Origin: Spirogloea muscicola
Taxonomy: Eukaryota; Streptophyta; Zygnematophyceae; Spirogloeales; Spirogloeaceae
DNA: 26,837 nt
Assembly: GCA_009602725.1 (NCBI GenBank)
Contig: WELB01000005.1
Coordinates: 652,532 to 679,368 of the forward strand
Direction of reading: 5' to 3'
In this document: positions 1-12,999 of the stretch, one piece after another
Layout of the letters: the number at the start of each line of letters is the position of its first letter
Position numbering within the stretch: the first letter of the stretch is position 1
Translations under genes and position numbers: made by a program
Notes under the pieces: model-generated
The model's input: only the letters and a program-made list of their open reading frames with translations
Database searches by the model: none
What the model was told of the DNA's origin: nothing

Positions 1-5231
<5,231 letters not shown>

Positions 5232-5890
5232 CGAAGAGACTGTCCTTCAGCTTGCAGGCAAGACATCACCTCAAGCTGCTGGCCGGAAGTGCACACGCAT
5301 CTGCTGCACGCCAGCTCACTTGGCCTGCAGTTCATACTCTAAGAATTGCGGCATGCACAATCTGCACCTTGTGTCAGAAGCCTTAGCACATCTTGTGCAA
5401 CAGTCAGGCAGTGTGCTGCTGCTGGGCTGACCTTCACAGCAGCTTTGTCTTTTCAGCAACCGATTGCCAGGCAGTTGAAGCCTTGGTAATGAATGAGGAG
5501 GAGTTCGATCCACAGGCACCAGCCCCAAGGTTGGTGTCATTCCGCGATTGCATGTTGATATGTCTTGAAAGTCTTTCAAGTCATAATTTACAATTGCAGA
5601 CTCTGACACACTGATGGAGGTGTTTTTGTACACTGAGGTACTCAAGCAACTGTCCATTCCCAATGCTTCAGCAACGTTCTGGAAATGTCTCTTCAGTACC
5701 TAAAACATTGTCTAATCAGCAAGCCCATTTGCTGACAGGTGTGATGGCAGGGGTTCTCAGCAGACTCCAAATGTCAGCTGCCAAGTGGAGGCCCGGGGCT
5801 ACCGCTGAAGGCGGAGCACTCATGCAAGGGCTAGGCATTTGGGCACACTGAATTGATTGCTGAGAGGAAGGACTCAGGGCTTGGGGCGCA
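5232..5890 (+). other. ELP1 3' flank, probable 3' UTR; no gene recognised
   Basis: Short open stretches exist here (for example 5393-5614) but none has a recognisable motif. The conserved ELP1 C-terminus is already complete upstream. I saw no TGTAA polyadenylation motif in this stretch, so the transcript end is not placed. Confidence 0.4.
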
Positions 5891-5906
5891 CCTCACCCAT
5901 GCAGGC

Positions 5907-6137
5907 CTATGTCTTGAGGTCGCCCTTGCTGCGCAGCACACTGCCATAGTACTGGTTCTTGTCCCCAAATGACGCTGGAAGCAGCTCCGCCTGCCCTGTA
6001 CGTAGCATCGTCAGGCCCTGCAGCTCGGATCCAGGCCATGGCTTGCGGCGCGAGCCCCCCGACGAGCGTCCAGTATGCACAAAATCGCCAGCCCCGCCAG
6101 CCCTGCTCGCTGTGAAGCTGGCTCCCAAGCTGGTCAC
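5907..6137 (-). CDS. Possible C-terminal exon of an unrecognised gene
   Basis: A minus-strand frame stays open for 76 codons and ends with a composition that looks coding (tail ...NQYYGSVLRSKGDLKT, stop at 5907). It lies 3' to 3' with ELP1. I do not recognise a family and could not assign a start or upstream exon. The sequence further upstream on this strand (6290 onward) carries the dispersed repeats of this window. It could be a repeat-borne or chance frame. Confidence 0.2.
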   Translation of the reverse strand: MTSLGASFTASRAGGAGDFVHTGRSSGGSRRKPWPGSELQGLTMLRTGQAELLPASFGDKNQYYGSVLRSKGDLKT

Positions 6138-6289
6138 CTTGCAAGCAGCGGAGTGTTGCCGTCGCCGCTGCGCAGGGCAGCAGCCCCGCTGCCATCGTGG
6201 TCAGCCGGCGGATTGCACAGCAGCCGACGCGTAAGCTGAGACAGCTGGGTGGCCCCCTGGATGCAAATGACCTCGGAGCTTAAGCATTC

Positions 6290-7170
6290 AATGAGCAAGG
6301 CCAAGCATTAGCCAAGTTGTTGACTTCTTGATATTGGCCATTCCTGAATAACACTTGTTGTTGCAGAAGTGGTTGTTAGGATCCAAATTGGTGCTTTCAT
6401 CGTGGGGCTTCCCCGCGTGACCTTGTCCTTTTTCTTCAGCTGCCATAGAAGTGGTTCTGGGGATGGCCTTCCACCCACGACCTTGTTCATTGTTGTGGGC
6501 TTGCTTTCTAGAGCCTCGCCCCCTCTGGAAGAACTGCTTCTTCTCAAAGCCTCCAAACTTGAAACTTGGTGTTGTGTTGTTTAATTGGTTTGATGGCAAT
6601 GGCTGTGATTGGCCAGCCCAGTAAAGAATGAACAAAGTCTGAAGGGGCCAGAAAATCGCTAGACCAGAAAAGGACTCAAATGGCCACTGGGTGCTCAACA
6701 TCCCCTTCTGAGCAGCTGTCAGAGAAACTAGTATCCGGGCTGCGAGTATTTCTTCTATATACGGACCGTGTCCATTCCTCTGACTGGCCTCTCATAGTCA
6801 TTGCGTAAAGTGGAGTAGCCAGTCCTCCTGCGGCGCTTGGGCCGACAAGGCAGGACGTGTGTTTGTCAGTGCCTAGCTGGGCATGCTGATCTGCCTGCAC
6901 TCTGGTGCAATGCTCTGGCTGAGCCCCGGAAGTGCGTGTTACAACCCGGGGCCTTCGCCACCTGCCACAGAGGCCGACACGCCGAGGCCGCCACCACTGT
7001 TGCGGCTCCCTTGGGATATTGTCCACGTTAGGCTTGCCAACTTTTCGCGCTCTATAGAAGGGACACTTCGGGCTGGCTTTTCACAGCCCTTGCTCCCGTT
7101 GGAGAGCCACTTCTTCTGTGGAAGAGAAGGCGCGCGATGCGCATGAAATTGAAAGGGAGGCCAATTCAAG
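6290..7170. repeat. Dispersed repeat fragments (hairpin family) replacing genic sequence
   Basis: Pieces of the window-wide repeat occur in both orientations. At 6608-6650 there is an inverted copy (GGCCAGCCCAGTAAAGAATG then CAAAGTCTGAAGGGGCC). At 7067-7120 there is a forward copy (GGGCTGGCTTTTCACAGCCC then GAGAGCCACTTCTTC). A piece near 6510-6550 resembles the CTCGCCCCCTCTG motif seen again at 13180 and 24407. No host exon could be supported. Confidence 0.6.
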
Positions 7171-7208
7171 CCTTACAAATGACCTCTTAACTGGGTAATG
7201 AGCTGGCT

Positions 7209-7250
7209 AAGGGGGACACTAATATGCCCAAGGGGGACACTAATATGCCC
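7209..7250. repeat. Two tandem copies of a 21-bp unit
   Basis: Unit 7209-7229 is repeated exactly at 7230-7250 (AAGGGGGACACTAATATGCCC). The unit and its flank GGTAATGAGCTGGCTAAGGG recur, inverted and diverged, at 16355-16392 right after a retrotransposon LTRGY end. The tandem is therefore a local duplication inside the same dispersed element. Confidence 0.9.
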
Positions 7251-7438
7251 ATGGAAGGGACACTTCCTTTCATCAAAACAGCGTCGTCTTGGGGCGCACG
7301 CTCCGCTAGCTGCGACCGCCATATCGGGAGCCCGGCGCCGCCATCCTGCTTGCGCGGCGAGCGAGTCGGCACGGTCCGGAGCACGTCCATGGGTACGCCG
7401 CGAGGCTAGAGTATGTATTTGCAGCAGATCATGGGAGC

Positions 7439-7612
7439 ATGGCAGATAGGATGAGAACATCCGAAGAGTTCGTCAGATACAGGATGAGGATACGTGCCGC
7501 ATTATACATTGAGAAGCAGCTTATGAGCCATATAGACGACCTCTTAGGAGTGATAGGGATAGGAGGCTTCTCAAAGGACAGGTGGTATCATATCAGAGCC
7601 AGCCACGGATGA
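7439..7612 (+). pseudogene. Short unknown ORF at the edge of the virus-like block
   Basis: An ATG at 7439 opens 57 codons to a TGA at 7610-7612; the frame is also open upstream to about 7310. The product is charged and helical in appearance (VRYRMRIRAALYIEKQLMSH) and unlike the Pro/Ala-rich frames of the neighbouring repeats. Base composition shifts here from GC-rich repeat DNA to AT-richer DNA that continues to about 9770. I do not recognise a family. It may be a truncated end of a viral gene whose other end was lost at the repeat junction near 7380. Confidence 0.3.
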
Positions 7613-7745
7613 CCCTTGAGTCGTCTCTGGGGGGTCAGCCCGTTGCGTCGTCTCTGGGAGGCCAGCCACTGATGATCCTTGTGTCGTCTCTGGGGCGCTC
7701 TTTGAATGACCAGGTGTCGACTCTGGGGCGCTCTTTGATTGTAGG
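7600..7745 (-). repeat. Degenerate repeats downstream of the RNAP fragment, CTD-like in position
   Basis: Read on the minus strand, the core CCCAGAGACGAC (with variants) recurs about four times from 7720 to 7620. In one frame it encodes a P-E-(S/T)-T-(P/Q) motif repeated at 9-12 residue spacing. A further copy of the same core lies inside the RNAP fragment itself (7845-7860), where another frame reads C-P-R-D-D. The array could be an expansion of that internal piece or the remains of a C-terminal tail. Confidence 0.6.
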
Positions 7746-7749
7746 ATAT

Positions 7750-8713
7750 TTAAGCCAGTACATGATCTTTGCCACAGATGACAGAGGCATAGATTGACAC
7801 ACCATATGTGTCCCATTTGCTGCCCAAACTTAGAGCGCTCCTTATGTCGTCTCTGGGGCACTCGAAGCTTGTAGAATGTAACAGGCCCTTCCTCTGGACT
7901 TCCGTGCTGTTCTTTGAGAACGGGAGGACTGTTCCTGTGCGTGTCATGAAGTCAGCGATAATAGGGATCACATGTCCTCGAGTGCACGGGCTGCTGCTTC
8001 TATGCCAAGGTTTGCCTCCACGTCAGCTACATCTTTCGATGTAATTGTTGGACTATCTACGCTGGCTCTTGAGACGGCAAGTATAGATGAGCCTCTGGTA
8101 ACACAGAGGCCTTCTTGGACATCACATGATATTATCTCGGGTACACCGCAGATTCTTGTTGTAATATTAGATATCCACTGAGAGATGTACTTCCTGTCTG
8201 GCAAGTTCAAATCTATCATTTCCATGAAATCTGGTGACACAGCACGTGCAGCTAAAGGACAGCTCAGCGAGCTTGCTCAAAGTGAGCCCATATTCTCTAA
8301 GCCTAACGTAGTCTATGTACACCCTTAGTATCTCCCCTGTGTGCATCTCTTCACCTAGGGTTATGTACCATAAGTTCTCCAATTCAGGGAGCTCTGTGAG
8401 GCTGCTCCTATGCCAACAACAAACCACCTGAGGTCTCTCCCCACTATATCCCTCTTAAGCTTGCGGTTGTCTTGGTTCTGCACTAGATTGAAGGCCATGC
8501 TAGAGTTTTCGCTCATATACTTAGAGTCCACTGCATCTGCAACAGAAGGCTTCTGTCTCGCATCTTGCTGACCAGACATGCCAGCTGTGTGGAAGTGACT
8601 AAGGCTCCTCTGGGTAGCAGACCGCAGTATATTCTGTGTGATCCTTATCCCAATGGGTGCATTGCAGCTGCAACAGGCCTCTCTTCTTCATCTTCATCTT
8701 GCTGACCAGACAT
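7750..8713 (-). pseudogene. RNA polymerase largest subunit (Rpb1/A''-like) C-terminal part, frameshifted; probably viral
   Basis: Consecutive minus-strand frames give the C-terminal landmarks of a multisubunit RNAP largest subunit in correct order. These are VAAAMHPLG (8665-8680), a trigger-loop-like SLSHFHTAG with its His (8580-8605), LRVYIDYVRL..GLTLSKLAEL (about 8265-8330), the ITTRICGVPEI/ILAVS segment, DVADVEANLGIEAAARAL (about 7985-8040), IIADFMTRTG and STSFECPRDDI...GVS..VICGK (7760-7970). It is broken. Frameshifts lie near 8647, 8400 and 8230. About a dozen residues normally between GIEAAR and the MT..G motif, including the YVN segment, are missing near 7970, with a frame change. No introns are needed, and divergence from host Pol I-III is large. 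A large DNA virus origin (NCLDV or mirusvirus) is inferred; a decayed host Pol subunit is the alternative. The ATG at 8713 just before the conserved region could be a true start of a split subunit. Confidence 0.72.
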
Positions 8714-8726
8714 GGCAGCTGTGTGG
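8561..8726. repeat. 32-bp direct repeat flanking the trigger-loop coding segment
   Basis: 8561-8592 and 8695-8726 are identical except for one base. On the minus strand both encode an M-S-G-Q-Q-D stretch, once right after the trigger-loop-like motif and once at the putative start of the RNAP reading frame. It is either a local duplication or a recombination scar. Confidence 0.85.
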
Positions 8727-8780
8727 GAGGGTCATATACTGAAAAATCGTGTGTAGCACGCGATCAATTACGCGAGCAAG

Positions 8781-9403
8781 ATGAGTAATCAGGAGGAGAG
8801 AGATAGAGAGGTGAGGTTGGGCCTTATCAAGAGTGCACAGAAGACACAGGAAGATCTGGTGTACACCGTTGTTTTGGATACTTGCAACGAGATGATATCT
8901 GCAGGCTAAACGAGGGCACAGTGCTAGAGTGTGCCAATGCAGTAGTTAGCAGGTATTTTAGTGATGGGATGCGCAAGAAGCCTGCGCCTAGAGCTACTCG
9001 ACCACATGTGAATGCAGTTACTGCATGCAGAAGGTTGAGGCAGAATGTGCACAGGAATATAGAGTGGGTATTCCATCCGACCAATGAGGCATATTCCTAT
9101 TCTGCTGATATACAATTAGCCAATGGATACCCACTAAAGAGCAACGTAACCGGCAAGGTTGTGGGAATTGAGGACAATGAATCTTGCAAGGCACTCACAG
9201 CAGATGATACTAGAGTAGCTGTCTCAGGGTATGGACGTAGAATGTGAGAGCGTAGTGAAGAGCTAGTAGCTTTTAAGATGGTCTCTTTAAATGCTCTTAC
9301 GAGGCTAGTCTGCGTGTGCAAGAGGGAACTCGTTAATGGCCTCATGTATGTACACCTGAGAGAGCTGGATGCGTATCCTAACCTCTTTGGCAGACTTCCT
9401 TAG
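8781..9403 (+). pseudogene. Unknown virus-like ORF with one frameshift and one in-frame TGA
   Basis: An ATG at 8781 opens a charged helical reading frame (starting MSNQEERDRE) that stops at 8907-8909. The sense continues in another frame from about 8906, runs to a TGA at 9245-9247, and goes on in that same frame to a TAG at 9401-9403, about 205 codons in all. The continuation past the TGA looks coding (VSLNALTRLVCVCKREL). It is divergent from the RNAP fragment with only about 70 bp between their first ATGs, and converges on the next minus-strand ORF with a short overlap. I recognise no domain. Compact packing and lack of introns fit viral DNA. Confidence 0.4.
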
Positions 9404-9775
9404 GGACAGATATGGTGAAGGCGGGCCTAGTAACAGCAGCCCTGCAACCTGTGATATCTACATGGGCGTCGGTTGTGTATGCATGAGAATACATCTTGCT
9501 GTCGTTAGAGTGTATCAGATTCGTGTACAATATGGAGTACCCCTGCATGTCTTTGATGGGGAAATGTGCTTCTGAGCCTGTAAGATTCTCTACTCTAGAC
9601 TTGATTGATGCAAAAGAATCGTAAAGAAGGCTGTGGAAAGTGTTCTCGGCATTCAGAATGAACTGAGCGCCGTATCTGTGCGTTTCAATACGTGCCCCAG
9701 CCCACGCAAAGGGATCCTTATGGACTCCCCTGCACTTTATGTAGGCCTCAGCATTCCTTGGCACAATTATCAATA
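9378..9775 (-). CDS. Unknown virus-like ORF fragment, 5' end cut by a repeat
   Basis: The minus frame is open from about 9845 to a stop at 9378. The part upstream of about 9770 translates the dispersed repeat (GACAAGGTCC AAAGGGG on the plus strand), so the genuine fragment is about 130 residues from NAEAYIKCRG onward. It is rich in aromatic and polar residues (GYSILYTNLIHSNDSKMYSH) and looks like a folded structural protein, but I recognise no family. It shares the lower GC of its neighbours and overlaps the convergent ORF ending at 9403 by about 25 bp. Confidence 0.4.
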
Positions 9776-10740
9776 ATGGACAAGGTCCAAAGGGGACGGA
9801 AAATGCTAGAACAAATAGCTGCACGAACGCCACGAAGGACGGCACTTTGTAGCATCAGAGCCCCCCTCAGCATGGCTGCGGACGAGGGCTGAACGAATGC
9901 CGGACTGCCGCGCCAGGCAGCGGCTGAGGTCAGCCACCCGGCAAAGGGAAGGCGCGCGCGGTAGGCATAAAGGGAGGCCTAGCGAGCCAGTAAGTTGTAG
10001 AGGCAAGGAGCTAGTGCAGTGAGTAGGGTACACAGAAACAGAAGAGGCTCTTTCACAGGATAGAGCTCTACTAGAAGCAAGCGTTGGCTTTAAAAGGCCA
10101 GTAGAGAAGGACAAAGGACAAGGAAAGAAGGCGCTTGACGCGCATGAAATCGAAGGGAGAGGGAAAGACATATCTTTAAGCATGTAAGGCATGGCTGTGA
10201 GAGGCCAGCCCAAAGAAACGTACAAGGTCTGGAGGCCATGGTGAGGCCAACAGAGAGTTCAGCGCATTCGGCTCCTGCGACCCTTGTTTCACGTTATAAT
10301 TCGTGCTGGTTGATTACAGCCCTCGCCTCTTCGGAAGTGCTCACTTCCTTCGCTCAGTGTGAAGAACGCGGCAACACAAAGCGAAGGTATACGAGGGCGA
10401 GGCAACTGCGTGCCCCATCTTGGCGGCCGGCCGAGGAGGCCTTGCGGCCGAGGAGGCCGGGTTCCCTCGGTCAAAGGCGGGGTCGTGACCACGTCGGAAA
10501 AAATGTGCCGGCCAGCCAAGCGTGTGAGGGTGGGGGACATGGGATGGGGTGCGTGGGGAACATGAGGAAGTGAGCGTGGGGAAGGTAATACCGGCAATGC
10601 GATAATTTAGTACAGGGAGAGTATACCGCGGACAGCCGCCCGGACAGCCGCCCTGACAGGCCGGTCAGCGCGGACATTGGGACCCAAGATATTGCGCTGG
10701 CTGGGCGGCCGGGCAACGTTCCCCACGTCTTTCTGGCGCA
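9776..10740. repeat. Repeat-rich DNA, no gene recognised
   Basis: Inverted pieces of the hairpin family occur at 9780-9800 and 10190-10235 (GAGAGGCCAGCCCAAAG then CAAGGTCTGGAGG). A piece at 10125-10160 shares the GCGCATGAAATYGAAAGGGAG motif with 7130-7160. At 10317-10410 the plus strand has GCCCTCGCC and later GGGCGAGG, the same foldback pattern as 23809-23866. Short GC-rich tandem units occur at about 10424-10460 (GGCCGAGGAGGCC twice) and about 10632-10655 (GGACAGCCGCCC twice). ORFs here have biased composition and no motif. Confidence 0.5.
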
Positions 10741-10744
10741 GAAA

Positions 10745-11660
10745 GCAAGCGCGGCCAGATTAAGTGGTGGCTGGGAGAGGCCAGCCCAAAGAATGGACAA
10801 GGTCTGAAGGAGTCGGAGTGCTAAGGACTGAGACAGCAGTAAGCGAACTCTCAGTAACCTCTCGTCAGTAGATGCAAATCTGAGTAGCTAGCAGGCGGAA
10901 AGACGTCGCCCTGACGGAAGCCGGAGGCCGCCGCCAGAGCGCGGCCTGCGCGCAAGTGGACCGCAAAAGCTAGGGACCGCTGCAAAGAGACGGCCAGGCG
11001 CATCCGGAAAATTTGGGCGAGGGACCCGGCGACATGGAAGCCAGGCTGCTCGCCCTGCTGCCCGTGACGGCGGGCCGCTGCTCGCCGCGCAAGGCGGTGA
11101 AGGAGGTCTAGCCATTTGGCGCCAAAGGCGCCGTGTACGTCGACGGCGAGTGGGATAAACTCGTCGCCTACCGGGTGATCCGAGTACTTGCGCTCCTTTG
11201 CGGCGGCCGCTTGGCGGACAGCGTAGCCCGCCTCCTCCGCCGAGCGTGTTGCGCTCCTGCAATCCAAGGAGTCCGTTGTGACGACGTCGGCAATGAGCCG
11301 AGGCCCCCCGCCGAGCGCGCTAACGACGAGATCGGCGCGCCGGGTGTGGAGGCGGCCGTCCGCCCCAGCTGTCAGAGGCATGATGCTGGAGTTCTCCAGC
11401 GCCACAGTGTAACCGGCTTCGACAAATATGCCGAACATCGCGTTCCGGAGCAGGTCGTGTGTGCCGGTCTGCTCCCCTCCCCGTGCGCATCGGAGCATGT
11501 GAGCCGCCAGTGACGCCGCGTCCGGGCTGCGCTCGCCGCACTCGCATTGTTGTACTCCACCTAGGCATGGTGGGTGGAGGCCGAGTAGTTGGTGCACCGC
11601 CGTTCGGAATGCGTCGCAGACGCGCGCACACGAAGCGCATCGCATCAAGCTACATTAGCA
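10745..11660 (-). mobile_element. Non-LTR retrotransposon copy A, 5'-truncated
   Basis: The copy contains the 3' part of the element's ORF (11648 to 10851) plus about 105 bp of 3' flank ending in a hairpin repeat. A stop codon in the same frame lies just upstream of 11648, near 11655, so the 5' break is around there. Nucleotides 10745-11493 match copy B (12249-12999) in inverted orientation. 5' truncation with a shared 3' end is the usual product of target-primed reverse transcription. Confidence 0.8.
10851..11648 (-). CDS. C-terminal zinc-knuckle and restriction-like endonuclease part of a retrotransposon protein
   Basis: The 265-codon open frame lacks the reverse transcriptase, which would lie upstream in a full element. 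Residues 35-54 form a CCHC knuckle (C35-x-C37, H50, C54). Downstream come PD-(D/E)XK-like landmarks: RRADL with D106, IADVVTTD with D121, and KERKY at 151-155, followed by PLAVDVHGAFG. This order (knuckle, then nuclease) is known from R2/CRE-type and related non-LTR elements. The protein ends YSDLHLLTRGY, a tail repeated in every other copy in the window. The frame is intact over this part, unlike copy B. The TTG/ATG at its start is not a real gene start. Confidence 0.7.
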   Translation of the reverse strand: MMRCASCARVCDAFRTAVHQLLGLHPPCLGGVQQCECGERSPDAASLAAHMLRCARGGEQTGTHDLLRNAMFGIFVEAGYTVALENSSIMPLTAGADGRLHTRRADLVVSALGGGPRLIADVVTTDSLDCRSATRSAEEAGYAVRQAAAAKERKYSDHPVGDEFIPLAVDVHGAFGAKWLDLLHRLARRAAARRHGQQGEQPGFHVAGSLAQIFRMRLAVSLQRSLAFAVHLRAGRALAAASGFRQGDVFPPASYSDLHLLTRGY

Positions 11661-11693
11661 CCGACATTACTGCCGCCGGCAGCCGGCCAGGTG

Positions 11694-12189
11694 AGAGGCT
11701 GCCTATGATCAATGAGATTGGCCCCAGCAAGAAATTGCTCGCCCATAGAAAATGAGGGGTAGCAAAGCCAGCCCAGAAAAGAAGGAAAAATATCCAATAT
11801 CCACCAGGGCGCCAGCTCCAGGCACAGAAAGGTCCATTGGGTCAGCCCACCACCGGGTCCCTTCATTCTGTGGGCTGGCTTTCCGGCATCGTTTTGGCTT
11901 TTTGGATTCTGTCCATACTTTAGGGCTGGCCTCTGCCAGCCCTAAAAGCCCCGTCATTTGGCCTCGTCGAGCCTTTGTCAATTCTTTCCGGGCTGGCTTT
12001 TCACAGCCCTTGCCCCCATTGGGAGTGCCACTTCTCTGCCAGCCCCAATCTCTATGGGCGCGCAATTTCTTATTTTGAGGGATGTCTTCTTACTGAAGAA
12101 GTGCGCGCCCAAAGAGAAGAGGGGCTAGCATAGCCAGCCCAAAAAGGAATGGACAGTGTCCAAAGCCAAAGAAAGAGGAGCCGGAGTTC
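11694..12189. repeat. Hairpin-family repeats between the two divergent retrotransposon copies
   Basis: Inverted copies lie at 11738-11790 (CTCGCCCATAGAAAATGAGG, GCCAGCCCAG) and 12108-12170 (AGAGAAGAGGGGCTAGCATA, GCCAGCCC). A forward copy lies at 11985-12060 (GGGCTGGCTTTTCACAGCCC then CCCATTGGGAGTGCCACTTC). No host exon is visible. Confidence 0.6.
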
Positions 12190-12240
12190 TTACTGACTAG
12201 AGGTTACTGAGAGCCTTGCTGCCGTCTTAGCACTTAGTAC
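12190..12240 (+). mobile_element. Retrotransposon 3'-end fragment abutting copy B
   Basis: The stretch TTACTGACTAGAGGTTACTG followed by a CTGCCGTCTTAGCACTTAG tail matches the ORF end and 3' flank of copies A and B. Only about 50 bp are present, and copy B begins at 12249, almost at its end. Confidence 0.6.
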
Positions 12241-12248
12241 CTTGCTTT

Positions 12249-12999
12249 CCGATGCGCATGGGGAGGGGAGCGGTACCGGCACACACGACCTGCTCCGGAA
12301 CGCGATGTTCGGCATATTTGTCGAAGCCGGTTACACTGTGGCGCTGGAGAACTCCAGCATCATGCCTCTGACTGCTGGGGCGGACGGCCGCCTCCACACC
12401 CGGCGCGCCGATCTCGTCGCTAGCGCGCTCGGCGGGGGGCCTCGGCTCATTGCCGACGTCGTCACAACGGACTCCTTGGATTCCAGGAGCGCAACACGCT
12501 CGGCGGAGGAGGCGGGCTACGCCGTCCGCCAAGCGGCCGACGCAAAGGAGAACAAGTACTCGGATCACCCGGTAGGCGACGAGTTTATCCCACTCGCCGT
12601 CGATGTACACGGCGCCTTTGGCGCCAAATGGCTGGACCTACTTTCACCGCCTTGCGCGGCGAGCAGCTGCCCGCCGCCACGGGCAGCAGGGCGAGCAGCT
12701 TGGCTTCCATGTCGCCGGGTCCCTCGCCCAAGTTTTTCGGATGCGCCTGGCCGTCTCTTTGCAGCGGTCCCTAGCTTTTGCGGTCCACTTGCGCGCAGTC
12801 CGCGCTCTGGCGGCGGCCTCCGGCTTCCGTCAGGGCGACGTCTTTCCGCCTGCTAGCTACTCAGATTTGCATCTACTGACGAGAGGTTACTGAGAGTTCG
12901 CTTACTGCTGTCTCAGTCCTTAGCACTCCGCCTCCTTCAGACCTTGTCCATTCTTTTGGGCTGGCCTCTCCCAGCCACCAGTTAATCTGGCCGCGCTTG
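12249..12999 (+). mobile_element. Non-LTR retrotransposon copy B, frameshifted
   Basis: It matches copy A from within the zinc-knuckle linker to the end of the 3' flank. The nuclease-like region is present (RRADLVASAL, IADVVTTDSL, KENKY). One extra T near 12643 (CCTACTTTCACC against CCTCCTTCACC in copy A) shifts the frame. The true C-terminus, ending YSDLHLLTRGY with its stop at 12891-12893, therefore lies in another frame. Copy B is a pseudogene. Confidence 0.8.

Noticed and set aside
5393-5614. Possible extra C-terminal ELP1 exon (acidic stretch near 5480-5520)
   Set aside because: The exon ending at 5231 already contains the usual ELP1 C-terminal pattern (V-D......PP......W...ILEP), and no splice join improves it.
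6288-6701. 137-codon minus-strand ORF read as a gene
   Set aside because: Its first third is a translated hairpin-family repeat, and the rest overlaps another repeat motif (CTCGCCCCCTCTG); no domain is seen.
9806-10225. 139-codon minus-strand ORF
   Set aside because: Composition is low-complexity Ser/Pro/Leu and it begins in the GGCCAGCCC repeat; it is probably a chance frame in repeat DNA.
11133-11513. Plus-strand 126-codon ORF and its counterpart at 12227-12610 on the minus strand
   Set aside because: They are antisense shadows of the retrotransposon coding strand; similarity to each other only reflects the inverted repeat.
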